Source: an uncultured Bacilli bacterium
GTDB lineage: Bacteria > Bacillota_I > Bacilli_A > RF39 > UBA660
Length of the DNA: 64,000 nt
Reading direction: 5' to 3'
NCBI GenBank assembly: GCA_910584165.1
Contig: CAJTZU010000003.1
Location: 124,001-188,000, forward strand
The translations under genes and the position numbers were made by a program. Positions within the stretch are counted from its first letter, which is position 1. The number at the start of each line of letters is the position of its first letter. Below, piece after piece: positions 1 through 9,356 of this stretch. The notes beneath the pieces are model-generated. The model was not told the origin of the DNA, made no database searches, and was given only the letters and a program-made list of their open reading frames with translations.

Positions 1-1
1 A

Positions 2-2011
2 TTATCCCATACTGCTTATATCAAAGGGATAGAAGGAATAGATGTTAAAAATTTTAAATTTGCGGATGATACTACAACGGTAGTAACAGAAACTGTAAAT
101 AGTATTATGAGTTTTGTAAAGAGTGATGCGAATACTTTAATTTCTTCTATGTCTAATTTAGGTGGAGGAATAATAGGTGCTATTTTCTGCAGTGTTTTTG
201 TAGCTCTTTTAACATTAGATGGTACTGTTGTTGTTGCAATTGCTCTTATTATTTGTGGATTCTTAATGTTTACAGGATTATCTATTTATGATATGTTAAC
301 CAAGGCAAAGGAAAAAGTAAATAAGTTAGCAAGTGGAATAGAGCATCAGAATAAACATAAGGAAAAGGAAAAAGATAAAGTAATTGTTGACGATGAAGAT
401 GATGAAGAAGAGGATGAAGAGGAGGAAGACGATGAAGAAGATAATCGTCGTGTAATTCCAAGAGGGGAACTTCATCAACCAAAAATGGAAACTGTTGTTG
501 ATGAAGAAACAGGAGAAGTTACAGAAGTTGAAGTTTTTGAAGAAGCAACTACTTGGGAATATCCACCTTTAAATTTATTATCAAAACCAACTAAAAATAG
601 TAATAAAGAAAATCAAGATGCAATTAAGAAAAATATTCCAACTTTAGAACAGGTACTTAGGGATTTTGGAATCGAAGCAAAGGTTGTTAGGGCGAAAGTT
701 GGACCTGCTGTAACGCAATATGAACTAGAGATTAAAGCTGGTACTAGAGTTAGTAAAATTTTGGGACTTAATAGAGAAATTGCTTTATCATTAGCTGCAA
801 AAGATGTTCGTATTCAAGCTCCAATACCAGGAAAAAACACAGTTGGTATTGAACTTCCTAATGCGACGATTTCTATGGTAGGAGTAAGGGAAGTATTACA
901 AAAGGCAAATGAAAGTGATAAGTCTTTAGATAAAAAACTATTAGCTGTTCTTGGAAAAGATATTGAGGGTGAATGTCGGACAATGGAAATTGATAAAACT
1001 CCGCATCTTTTAGTAGCAGGTTCTACAGGTAGTGGTAAATCTGTTTGTATTAATAGTATTTTAGCAAGTATCTTAATGCGTACAAAACCAGATGAAGTAA
1101 AACTAGTACTAGTTGATCCAAAAAAGGTTGAATTATCTGTTTATAATGGTGTACCGCATCTTTTAACACCTGTAGTAACTGATCCGAAGAAAGCAAATTT
1201 AGTATTGCAGAAGATAGTAGTGGAGATGGAAAATCGTTATGAAACCTTTGAACGAAGTGGTACTAAAAATATTACTAGTTATAATAATCATTTGAGAAAA
1301 GAAAATGAAACAAGACCAGAATCCGAGCAAGTAAAATTAATGCCTTATATCGTCGTTATCATTGACGAGTTAGCCGATTTAATGTTAGTAGCTGCTAAGG
1401 AAGTGGAAGACTCTATTATGAGAATTACTCAAATGGCTCGTGCAGCCGGAATTCATTTAATTGTTGCAACACAGAGACCTTCTACAGATGTCATTACTGG
1501 TGTAGTAAAGGCAAATATTCCATCACGTATTTCTTTTGCAGTTTCATCAGGAATCGATTCTAGAACAATTTTGGATATGGTAGGTGCTGAAAAATTACTT
1601 GGAAAAGGAGATATGCTTTTCTTGCCACAAGGAATTAATACTCCAATACGTATTCAAGGAACTTTTATTTCAGAGGAAGAAACGAAAGCGATTGTAGATT
1701 TTGTTTGCTCTCAACAGAAAGCAAATTATGATAAGTCTTTAGAGCAGATGCCAGAAGAAGCTCATGCAATCACTGGTACAGAGGGAACTTCTGATGCTTT
1801 TGATGAACCATTATATGATCAAATAGTAGATTTTGTTGTAGAGCAGGGAAAAGCTAGTACATCTTTAATTCAAAGAAGATTTAGATTAGGCTATAATAGA
1901 GCTGCTCGCTGTATAGATTTACTAGAAGAAAGAGGAATTGTAGGTCCTCAGAATGGTTCTAAGCCAAGAGAAGTATTGGTAAAATTTGGCGATAATGAAG
2001 AAAATGAGTAG
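2..2011 (+). CDS. ftsK: DNA translocase FtsK/SpoIIIE (5' end cut by window edge)
   Basis: Septal DNA pump that moves chromosome ends during division. The frame is open from base 2, so the gene starts before the window; the ATG at 107 is internal. Two transmembrane segments of the N-terminal membrane domain are visible, around the SNLGGGIIGA motif, followed by a very acidic linker. The RecA-like motor has Walker A GSTGSGKS (bases 1019-1042) and Walker B VVIIDELADL (about 1355-1384). The C-terminal gamma winged helix, which reads DNA polarity, begins near base 1805 and contains FRLGYNRAARC. Sixteen bases downstream lies a shorter paralogue that repeats the membrane and gamma parts only. The family assignment is secure. 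Confidence 0.96.
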   Translation, partial: LSHTAYIKGIEGIDVKNFKFADDTTTVVTETVNSIMSFVKSDANTLISSMSNLGGGIIGAIFCSVFVALLTLDGTVVVAIALIICGFLMFTGLSIYDMLTKAKEKVNKLASGIEHQNKHKEKEKDKVIVDDEDDEEEDEEEEDDEEDNRRVIPRGELHQPKMETVVDEETGEVTEVEVFEEATTWEYPPLNLLSKPTKNSNKENQDAIKKNIPTLEQVLRDFGIEAKVVRAKVGPAVTQYELEIKAGTRVSKILGLNREIALSLAAKDVRIQAPIPGKNTVGIELPNATISMVGVREVLQKANESDKSLDKKLLAVLGKDIEGECRTMEIDKTPHLLVAGSTGSGKSVCINSILASILMRTKPDEVKLVLVDPKKVELSVYNGVPHLLTPVVTDPKKANLVLQKIVVEMENRYETFERSGTKNITSYNNHLRKENETRPESEQVKLMPYIVVIIDELADLMLVAAKEVEDSIMRITQMARAAGIHLIVATQRPSTDVITGVVKANIPSRISFAVSSGIDSRTILDMVGAEKLLGKGDMLFLPQGINTPIRIQGTFISEEETKAIVDFVCSQQKANYDKSLEQMPEEAHAITGTEGTSDAFDEPLYDQIVDFVVEQGKASTSLIQRRFRLGYNRAARCIDLLEERGIVGPQNGSKPREVLVKFGDNEENE

Positions 2012-2026
2012 GAGATTTAGAGAGTT

Positions 2027-2965
2027 ATGTTGAAGAAAAAAATAAAAGATGAAAAAGAGGAGATAGAATCTTTCTATGCATTACTAGGCTTTTTATTATT
2101 GATAATTGCCTTTCTTGGTGGTTGTTCTTTTGGAAAAGTTTCTTTATTTATAAAAATGATTGTGGCTTTTGTAGTAGGAGATTGGTATCCAATATTCCTA
2201 TTTATGCTTCTTATGTATGGTATTTATCTTATAGTAGTAAGAAGGCCAATTGATTTCTTTTTAGAAAAATACATTGGTATTTATGCTATTGTAATTAGTG
2301 TTTTAATTATTTCTCAAATTCCATTTATAAAAAATATGTCTTCTATAGATATTGAGCATTTTAAATTAATAGAAGATACTCAATTAGTAGTTTATAGAAC
2401 TATCAATAATATTTTTAATTTATGGGAATTGGAAATCTTTACACTTAATTTTAATTTAGGTGGAGGCGTATTAGCTGCTTTCTTTTCTAGTTTATTAGTT
2501 TGTTTTTTTACATCTAAAGGTGCGATAGCAGTAGCGATTGCGGTTATTGTATTTAGCTTAGGAACTTATATTCTTTCTTTTATTAAAGAAAAGAAAAAGA
2601 ATAAGAAAAAATTAGCAGAGGCAATTATTATAGAAAAACGGGATAATTTTGAAAAGATAGATGAAGATAAAAATATTCCAGAAGAAGAAAAAACAGAAGC
2701 TTCTAAGGTAGAAAGTATTATAGAAGAAAAGAAAGATGAATTGACTGAAGAATTAGAGGAACCTTTATATGATGAAATATTAGATTTGATTGTAGAAGAG
2801 GACGAAGTAAGCATAGCTTTCTTACAAGAAAAATTTAGATTAGGCTATAATAGGGCATTACGCTGTATGACTTTATTAGAAAAAAATGGTATTGTTGGTC
2901 CTGAAACAGAATCTAAAACAAGAAAAGTTTTACTAAAACAAGAAAAGAAGGATTTGAAAGAGTAG
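2027..2965 (+). CDS. Motorless FtsK paralogue: membrane domain joined directly to gamma domain
   Basis: This 312-residue protein has about four hydrophobic segments in residues 15-190, a charged linker (190-243) and a C-terminal FtsK gamma winged helix (about 245-308). The last membrane segment carries NLGGGVLAAFF, matching NLGGGIIGAIF of the upstream FtsK. The gamma part has FRLGYNRALRC and GIVGP, nearly identical to FtsK. No Walker A or B motif exists, so it cannot be a translocase. It lies 16 bp after ftsK and has its own GGAG site, so the two are probably cotranscribed. I infer a tandem duplication that lost the motor. It may anchor DNA at the septum, or compete with or help load FtsK. 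It is a full open frame under apparent constraint, not an obvious pseudogene. Confidence 0.85.
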   Translation: MLKKKIKDEKEEIESFYALLGFLLLIIAFLGGCSFGKVSLFIKMIVAFVVGDWYPIFLFMLLMYGIYLIVVRRPIDFFLEKYIGIYAIVISVLIISQIPFIKNMSSIDIEHFKLIEDTQLVVYRTINNIFNLWELEIFTLNFNLGGGVLAAFFSSLLVCFFTSKGAIAVAIAVIVFSLGTYILSFIKEKKKNKKKLAEAIIIEKRDNFEKIDEDKNIPEEEKTEASKVESIIEEKKDELTEELEEPLYDEILDLIVEEDEVSIAFLQEKFRLGYNRALRCMTLLEKNGIVGPETESKTRKVLLKQEKKDLKE

Positions 2966-2988
2966 TAATAGAATTACTATTCTTTTTT
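2964..2988 (+). terminator. Short hairpin and T tract after the FtsK paralogue
   Basis: Arms AGTAAT and ATTACT (2964-2969, 2972-2977) are followed by a T-rich run. The 5' arm overlaps the stop codon. The stem is short, so the terminator is probably weak. Confidence 0.5.
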
Positions 2989-2993
2989 GTTTA

Positions 2994-3002
2994 TGGTATA
3001 AT
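2994..3002 (+). promoter_or_regulatory. Extended -10 promoter (TGGTATAAT)
   Basis: An extended -10 element lies 26 bp upstream of the next start and directly after the preceding T tract. No good -35 is visible. Confidence 0.6.
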
Positions 3003-3027
3003 AAAACTATATAAGGTAAGTGATTGG

Positions 3028-4668
3028 ATGAGCAAAAATTTTAATGTAGATTTTAAAGGTATAAAAGAAATAGATTTTGAAAAGTACCATTCTTTAAAGA
3101 ATTCTATTCAAACAGTTTCCTCTCTTAATCAAGAAAATATTAATTATGGAGAAGCAGATGGCTTTGATTATGAAAGTTACTTATCTAGTCGAGCAACAGA
3201 TGACGAAATAATAGAAGAATATAAGCAATTACTCTTGATAAGTATTCACTATAAAGAAAAATTTAATGAGACTATTCATTCATTAGAGAAAGAAAAAATA
3301 AATTTAGAAAATATTTATTTGACTTATCAAGAAGGATATAATGCATACTTGTATTCCGGAGAAGAATCTCTTAGCTTTGATGAATATGTTACTCTTACAT
3401 ATGGGACAGATTATGGACAATTAGGTATGACAGAAGAAGAGTATAAAAAAAGATTACAAGAAATTAATCAGGATTTAAATGCTTTAAAACCATCTTCTTA
3501 TTTATTAACACAGAAAATAAGTGAGATTCCATACTTAGCTCTTTCAGAAACTCAAAGATTTCAAGAATACGAAAAAAAGAAATTAGATACTAGTTATGAT
3601 TCTTTGAAGGAAATTGTATATAAAAAAGTAGAAGAATATCGCTATAAGCATTACACAGAAATAGAAGATGTCCCTACTACTGTAAATATGATAGTGGATT
3701 CTTTTAGATTTGAAGATATTCCTGATGAAGATAGAATAATGTGTTTTTACTTACTTGAAAATAAAGGAATAGTAGCAGTCTATGATTATGTTAGTGCGAT
3801 AAAAGATAAATTAAACCGTAATGCGGGAGAAAAAGAAGCAAGTGAATTTATAGAAAGCATTTCTAATAATGGTGAGGTAGGTGCTACAGTTCTAACAATC
3901 GCTGAAGGTACAAAAGATGGATTAGATGATTTTGTAGATGGCATTTATAATGTTTTTGCAGCAGATGGAATAATAACACAAAATCAATATGCCGAAATAT
4001 ATAAGATGTTAGCCTTAGAAGAAAAAGGTTTGTTAAAGTTAAATTATACTGGTGGAAGATTGTTGGGAAATGCAGCACCTTCTTTATTAGTAAGTTTTGG
4101 AGCTTCTAGAATTATAAGTTCGACAGCGGGTGCCTTAGCTGGAAACTCTTCAAGGGGGCTTTCTGTTATGGGAAATGCTAGAAACTTAGCTCTTATCAAT
4201 GGACATTCAGAGTTAGAATCTATTATTTATGGTGGAATACTTGGTTTATCAGATACTACTACTGGATATTATTTAAGTGGATTACCATTAGAAATTTCTG
4301 ATTTAAAAGATTTACCAGGATTTTTAGGAACAGCAACAAATTTAGCTTTTGATAAATTGGCAAAAGTTGGTATCAAGTTTACTGCAGTAAATGCAGAAAG
4401 AGAGGTTCTAAATGATTGGGTAGATACAGGATTAATTTCTTCTGTTAGTAATAGTAATGTAGATTTAGTAGATATTCCAGAGGAAGTAAGAAAAGACTTT
4501 TTTCTTGGATATACAAAAGGAAAAATGTTTCTAAAAGAATCTATTATAAAATTCACTTTTAATTATACTGATTATCGTCTTTCATTTTCAGCTATCTTTG
4601 ATTATATGAATAATCATCATGTTAGTTTTGAGGAAGCATTAGTAAATGTAAATTTTATGAAGGATTAA
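3028..4668 (+). CDS. Hypothetical 546-residue protein, helical N-terminus and glycine-rich hydrophobic centre
   Basis: I do not recognise this family. There is no signal peptide. Residues 1-215 are charged and helical, with predicted coiled-coil character. The middle (about 285-345) is an acidic, globular-looking stretch. Residues about 350-420 are rich in Gly/Ala/Ser with small hydrophobics (GGRLLGNAAPSLLVSFGAS), the kind of region seen before the C-terminal domain in LXG or polymorphic toxins. The C-terminus is mixed and lacks recognisable catalytic motifs. It follows the ftsK pair but has its own promoter and ends in a bidirectional terminator. A type VII-type export substrate is one possibility, but no WXG/LXG motif or secretion gene is seen here, so that is speculation. 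Confidence 0.7.
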   Translation: MSKNFNVDFKGIKEIDFEKYHSLKNSIQTVSSLNQENINYGEADGFDYESYLSSRATDDEIIEEYKQLLLISIHYKEKFNETIHSLEKEKINLENIYLTYQEGYNAYLYSGEESLSFDEYVTLTYGTDYGQLGMTEEEYKKRLQEINQDLNALKPSSYLLTQKISEIPYLALSETQRFQEYEKKKLDTSYDSLKEIVYKKVEEYRYKHYTEIEDVPTTVNMIVDSFRFEDIPDEDRIMCFYLLENKGIVAVYDYVSAIKDKLNRNAGEKEASEFIESISNNGEVGATVLTIAEGTKDGLDDFVDGIYNVFAADGIITQNQYAEIYKMLALEEKGLLKLNYTGGRLLGNAAPSLLVSFGASRIISSTAGALAGNSSRGLSVMGNARNLALINGHSELESIIYGGILGLSDTTTGYYLSGLPLEISDLKDLPGFLGTATNLAFDKLAKVGIKFTAVNAEREVLNDWVDTGLISSVSNSNVDLVDIPEEVRKDFFLGYTKGKMFLKESIIKFTFNYTDYRLSFSAIFDYMNNHHVSFEEALVNVNFMKD

Positions 4669-4670
4669 AA

Positions 4671-4696
4671 AATAGAGAATAATCTCTATTTTTTTT
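4671..4696. terminator. Bidirectional terminator between convergent genes
   Basis: Arms AATAGAGA and TCTCTATT (4671-4678, 4683-4690) are flanked by A and T runs. It serves the unknown gene on + and the tetR gene on -, whose stop codon lies inside the hairpin. Confidence 0.85.
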
Positions 4697-5267
4697 CACC
4701 AATTTTATCAGGTATCAATAAGTCTAAGAAACTAATTAAATCCTCTTTTGTATATTTCTGATAGTCTGTTAACCATTTTATAGAAACATTTACGACTGCT
4801 CCTACATAAAAATTAGTAATGATTTCTTCAGGGACATTTAAATCATTTTTATTTTCTTCTTCTTTTAATCGCTTTGTTAAATCAGCATTAATCGTCGCAT
4901 AAAAAATGTCCATGATAATACTATTTTTATTATTGATGATGATAGAAGAAAATAAATCTCTATTTTCCTCTATATGTGTTAGAAATAAATTTAGCATCTC
5001 CATATAATATTCTTTTGTATTAGAGATATTTTTATTACTTCTAAGTTTTTCTGCTAATTCTTCTTTAATATCTTCAATACAAGAAGCTAGTAATTCATAT
5101 TTATCAGTATAATGAGCATAGAAGGTAGAACGATTAATCAGTGCTTTATTACAAATATCAGAGACTTTAATTTCTTCGAAAGTATAATCTTTTAATAAAC
5201 TAATTAGAGTTGTATATAATAAATTTTTTGTTTTAATAATCCGTAAGTCAACCTTTTTTTCTTTCAT
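4686..5267 (-). CDS. TetR/AcrR-family transcriptional regulator
   Basis: A 193-residue repressor. The N-terminal HTH spans residues 15-60 (EIKVSDICNKALINRSTFYAHYTDKYEL), the typical TetR recognition-helix layout ending in FYAHY. The C-terminal ligand domain is helical and divergent. The start has an AGGTGAT site 6 nt upstream. It is divergent from the MMPL fusion gene, with a 182-bp gap containing inverted repeats. The natural inference is that it represses itself and the transporter until an envelope-active or lipophilic ligand binds. Confidence 0.88.
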   Translation of the reverse strand: MKEKKVDLRIIKTKNLLYTTLISLLKDYTFEEIKVSDICNKALINRSTFYAHYTDKYELLASCIEDIKEELAEKLRSNKNISNTKEYYMEMLNLFLTHIEENRDLFSSIIINNKNSIIMDIFYATINADLTKRLKEEENKNDLNVPEEIITNFYVGAVVNVSIKWLTDYQKYTKEDLISFLDLLIPDKIGEKK

Positions 5268-5327
5268 AATATCACCTGAGAATATTATACTATTTTTTAC
5301 TACAAAGTAAAGATAAACTACAATGAG

Positions 5328-5404
5328 TATGATATTTATACATACATTTCAATAAAATTGTTGGATAAAATACAAATCAATTTATTCTGTGCGTGATATT
5401 TGTA
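5328..5404. promoter_or_regulatory. Candidate TetR operators in the divergent region
   Basis: Two imperfect inverted repeats lie between the divergent tetR and MMPL genes. One has arms GTATG/CATAC (5328-5346) with a 9-bp AT-rich centre. The other has arms TACAAATCA (5371-5379) and TGATATTTGTA (5394-5404). Their position is right for TetR control, but the arms are short and assignment is tentative. Confidence 0.4.
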
Positions 5405-5449
5405 GAAAAAAATAATAAAATGTTATGACGGATGGAGGGAAAAACAAAT

Positions 5450-8400
5450 ATGAAAAAATTTGGTGAATTTATTTGCAAACACAAAATAGGTGTTTTCCTA
5501 TTATCATTAGTTCTATTAGCTGTTTCCTTTTTTGGAAATGCTATGACTAGAATTAATTATGATATTTTAGTTTATATTCCAGAAGATATCGAAACTGTTG
5601 AGGGACAAAATATTTTAACGGAAGAATTTAATATGGGGGCTTTCTCAGTAACCATAATCGATAATATGAAACCGAAAGATGTTTTAGCATTAGAAGAAAA
5701 GTTAAAACACGTAGAGGGAGTAAATAAAGTAGTCAGTTTATATGATGTGATAGGAACTACTATTCCACTTGAATTTTTACCAGAAGAAATTGTTTCAAAA
5801 GTGCATCAAGGTGAATCTGATTTACTCTTAATTACTTTTCAAGATTCGACTTCTTCAGAATCTACGTTAGAAGCTGTTTCTGAAATACGTAAAATTACAA
5901 AAGAATCTTGTAAGGTAAGTGGTATGAGCTCAATGGTATTAGATACAATGGAGTTATCAGAAAAAGAAATTGCTATTTATGTATGTATTGCTGTAGCTCT
6001 TTGTTTATTAGTATTAGAATTATCCTTAGATTCATATTTAGTACCAATATTATTATTAGCTAATATAGGATTTGCAATTCTATTTAATTTAGGTTCTAAT
6101 ATTATTTTTGGAGAGATTTCTTATATTACAAAAGCATTAGTTGCGGTATTACAGTTAGGTGTTACAACTGATTTTTCTATCTTTTTGTATCATGCATATG
6201 AGAAGGAAAAAGAATTTTGTAAGGCAAAAGAAGAGGCAATGAGTAAGGCGATTCATTCAACATTTACATCTGTAACAGGAAGCTCTTTAACAACTATTGC
6301 AGGATTTTTAGTATTATGCACTATGAAACTTACTCTTGGTACTGATTTAGGTTTAGTTATGGCGAAAGGAGTACTATTAGGGGTTATTTGTGTTTTAACA
6401 CTTTTCCCAAGTTTATTATTAATTTTTGATAAGTGGATAGAAGGTAGTAGACATCGTTCCATTATTCCTAATTTTTCAAAATTAAATAGTTGGATTATTA
6501 AATATCATATCCCAATATTTATTATTTTCTTAATTTTTTTAGTACCTATGTATTTAGCGTATTCTAAAGTTGATGTGTACTATAAGATAGATGAGAGTTT
6601 ACCAAAATCACTTGAAAGTATTACAGCTAATGAAGCATTGAAGGAGGATTTTAATATTGTTTCCCCAGAAATAATTCTACTAGATAAAAATATGAAGGCA
6701 AGTGATGTAAATGAAATGATAGAGAAAATTGAAGATTTAGATGGTATTGAATTTGTATTATCTTTTTCAAAATTGAAAGAAAGAGGACTTACAGAAGAAA
6801 TGCTATCAGAGGATATTGTTTCAGTTTTTGAGAATGACAACTATCAAATGCTTTTAGTAAATTCTAGCTATGAGATAGCAAGTAATGAATTGAATGAGCA
6901 AATAGAAAAAGTAAATGAAATTTTAAAAGAATATGATTCTAAAGCCATTCTAGCAGGTGAAGGACCTCTTATGAATGATTTAGTTACTATTAGTGATCAA
7001 GACTTTAGAAATGTAAATGATTCTTCGATTGTTTGTGTTTTATTAATTATGTTTGTTATTTTAAAGTCATTATCATTACCATTTTTATTAATATTAACTA
7101 TTGAATTTGCAATATTTACGAATATGTCTTTTTCTTACTTTGGCGGAGCAGTTTTACCTTTTGTAGCGCCAATTGTATTAGGAACAATTCAATTAGGAGC
7201 AACTATTGATTATGCTATATTAATGACAACAACTTATATAGAAAATAGAAAATTAGAGAGTGATAAAAAGAAGGCTATGCAAAAGACTTTAGATTATTGT
7301 GGAATCTCTATTGTAGTAAGTGGATTATGTTTTTTTGCAGCTACATTTGGAGTAGGTTTATATTCTGAAATAGATATGGTAGGAAGTTTATGCACATTAA
7401 TTTCTAGAGGTGCCATTATTAGTATGGCAGTAGTACTTATGGTACTTCCTTCTATTTTATTAATATTTGATAAGATTATTTTTAAAACGACTTATCACAG
7501 AAAGGAGAAAAATATGAAAAATTTAAAAAAAGTGGCAGCCAGTTTTTTAGTAACTTGTATTGCTATTAGTTCAATGCCCGTTTCTGCATTAACAAAGGAT
7601 GAGACAGTTTATACAAAATTAAATACAGATGGTAGTAGAAAGTCTACTTTTGCAATCGAGCATTTAATAAATAATGAAAATCTAGATACGATTGAAGATT
7701 TGTCTAATTTAAAGAATGTATGGAATATGAATAGCAATCATACATTTAAACAAGAAAAGAATAAATATACATGGTCTTCTTTAGGTAGTGACATTTATTA
7801 TCAAGGTATTGTAGAAAAGGATACTCCTGTTACAGAAAGTATAAAATACTATTTAGATGGTAAAGAGAGTACAATTCCAGATATGCTTGGAAAAAGTGGA
7901 AAAATTAAAATAGAAATTACATATACTAATCATGATAAGCATCAGGTAAAAGTTGCTGGAAAAGAGGAAACTTTATATACACCTTTTGTTGTAACAACAG
8001 CAACTGTTATTTCTAGTTCTAATAATAAAAATGTAGAAGTAACAAATGGAAAAGTAGTAAGTAATGGTTCCTCTTATGTAGTCGTTGCTTTATCCGCACC
8101 AGGTTTATATGAAAGTTTAAACATGGATACTTTAAAGGATTTAAATACTGTTATTTTAAGTTATGAAACAGATAAATTTGAACTTTCTAGTATTTATTCT
8201 ATTACTACTCCAAAATTAATTGAAACAGAAGATTTAGAAATTTTCAATAAATTAGATTCTATGTATGATAAATCAAAATTATTAAAGGATTCTATTGATA
8301 AAATAGAAGAGGGCTCTATTGAATTATTAGAAGGAAGTAAAAAGATTGAAAGTGGTTCTAGTTTACTTTATGAAAAATTAGAACTTGTATTAGAAAGTAT

Positions 8401-9229
8401 TGGAAGTGTAAAAGATGGTGCGGTTGCACTAGATGACGGATTAAAACAAATCTTAGGACAATTACAATTAATAGAAAAAGAACTAGAAAATGGAATTAGT
8501 GAAAGTAGTATTCAAAGTTTAAAAAGATTGATTTCTACTAATCAAAATACAATGAATCAGTTAATAGAAACGAATAAGGGATTAGCTAGTGTTTATGAGC
8601 AATATCAATTAAAAAATTATAGTTATGAGCAAGTAATTCAAATGGATTCTACTATGAAATTATATAATGTAAAAATGAATTATGAAAATCTATATGAAAA
8701 AAATACTCAAATGATTACTCTATTAGGAATGAATAATAAGGCATTAGAAGAAACTTTGAGCAATGTTTCTATGCTCCAAGAAAAGATTCAGACATTAATT
8801 AGTACTTTAAATCTTTATTTATCTCAGTTAGAAGATGGCGCTAAAAAATTATCTGATGGAACTGCTTCACTAAAAGAAGGAGTAGCTATTATTACTTCTA
8901 AAACAAAAGATTTAAAGAATGGAACAAAAGATTTAAAAGAGGGAATTCATACTTTACAAACTGGCATTCATGAATTTAATAAGGAAGGTATTACTCCTAT
9001 TACAAACTTTTTAAACCAAGATGTAAGAAAAGTTACTAATAAAATGGAAGCTCTTGTAAAGTTAAGTGAAGATTATCAAACATTTACTATGAAAGATAAT
9101 AGTACTAATGGTAGTACGAAATTTATTTCAGTAGTGGATTCTGTTAAAATTCCTAAAGAAGTAAAAAAGGTTGAAAAGAAAAAAGAAAAAACTACATTTA
9201 TTGATAGAGTAAAAAATTTATTTCAATAA
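5450..9229 (+). CDS. MMPL/RND transporter fused to a secreted YhgE/Pip-like heptad-repeat protein
   Basis: The start is placed at 5450 because GGAGG (5434-5438) precedes it; the ATG at 5432 has no ribosome site. Residues 1-688 form a complete MMPL-type RND permease with two repeats of one membrane helix, an extracytoplasmic domain and five helices, each with the GxTxDF/GATIDY-type intramembrane motif. From residue 689 a second module begins with its own signal peptide (MKNLKKVAASFLVTC...SMPVSA), a beta-rich region, and XXXLXXG heptad repeats (SDGTASLKEG, KNGTKDLKEG) as in YhgE/Pip proteins. An AAAGGAG site precedes the internal ATG at 7514. The two parts look like neighbouring genes that lost the intervening stop. 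Substrate unknown; lipid or envelope export is plausible for MMPL proteins. Confidence 0.88.
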   Translation: MKKFGEFICKHKIGVFLLSLVLLAVSFFGNAMTRINYDILVYIPEDIETVEGQNILTEEFNMGAFSVTIIDNMKPKDVLALEEKLKHVEGVNKVVSLYDVIGTTIPLEFLPEEIVSKVHQGESDLLLITFQDSTSSESTLEAVSEIRKITKESCKVSGMSSMVLDTMELSEKEIAIYVCIAVALCLLVLELSLDSYLVPILLLANIGFAILFNLGSNIIFGEISYITKALVAVLQLGVTTDFSIFLYHAYEKEKEFCKAKEEAMSKAIHSTFTSVTGSSLTTIAGFLVLCTMKLTLGTDLGLVMAKGVLLGVICVLTLFPSLLLIFDKWIEGSRHRSIIPNFSKLNSWIIKYHIPIFIIFLIFLVPMYLAYSKVDVYYKIDESLPKSLESITANEALKEDFNIVSPEIILLDKNMKASDVNEMIEKIEDLDGIEFVLSFSKLKERGLTEEMLSEDIVSVFENDNYQMLLVNSSYEIASNELNEQIEKVNEILKEYDSKAILAGEGPLMNDLVTISDQDFRNVNDSSIVCVLLIMFVILKSLSLPFLLILTIEFAIFTNMSFSYFGGAVLPFVAPIVLGTIQLGATIDYAILMTTTYIENRKLESDKKKAMQKTLDYCGISIVVSGLCFFAATFGVGLYSEIDMVGSLCTLISRGAIISMAVVLMVLPSILLIFDKIIFKTTYHRKEKNMKNLKKVAASFLVTCIAISSMPVSALTKDETVYTKLNTDGSRKSTFAIEHLINNENLDTIEDLSNLKNVWNMNSNHTFKQEKNKYTWSSLGSDIYYQGIVEKDTPVTESIKYYLDGKESTIPDMLGKSGKIKIEITYTNHDKHQVKVAGKEETLYTPFVVTTATVISSSNNKNVEVTNGKVVSNGSSYVVVALSAPGLYESLNMDTLKDLNTVILSYETDKFELSSIYSITTPKLIETEDLEIFNKLDSMYDKSKLLKDSIDKIEEGSIELLEGSKKIESGSSLLYEKLELVLESIGSVKDGAVALDDGLKQILGQLQLIEKELENGISESSIQSLKRLISTNQNTMNQLIETNKGLASVYEQYQLKNYSYEQVIQMDSTMKLYNVKMNYENLYEKNTQMITLLGMNNKALEETLSNVSMLQEKIQTLISTLNLYLSQLEDGAKKLSDGTASLKEGVAIITSKTKDLKNGTKDLKEGIHTLQTGIHEFNKEGITPITNFLNQDVRKVTNKMEALVKLSEDYQTFTMKDNSTNGSTKFISVVDSVKIPKEVKKVEKKKEKTTFIDRVKNLFQ
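7501..7516 (+). promoter_or_regulatory. Internal ribosome binding site and ATG inside the fusion gene
   Basis: AAAGGAG (7501-7507) lies 6 nt before ATG 7514, which is in frame and begins a textbook signal peptide. It suggests that the second module can also be made as a separate secreted protein. Confidence 0.65.
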
Positions 9230-9232
9230 GAA

Positions 9233-9285
9233 AAAAAGTTATACACACGTTTGTCGACAAGTATGTGTATAACTTTTTGCTTTTT
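9233..9285 (+). terminator. Long nested hairpin terminator
   Basis: Perfect 15-bp outer arms (9233-9247 and 9264-9278, core GTTATACACA/TGTGTATAAC) enclose a second perfect palindrome, TTGTCGACAA (9251-9260). A T-rich run follows. It is unusually long and strong for this window. Confidence 0.8.
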
Positions 9286-9356
9286 TGTGTAAAGAAATAA
9301 AATAATGTAAAGTAAATTCGAAGCTCTTCAATTGTTTTTATTTCATTCATAGTTTC

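Noticed and set aside
282..482. Minus-strand His/Leu-rich frame inside ftsK
   Set aside because: Antisense of the acidic linker (GAA/GAT codons read backwards); no ribosome site.
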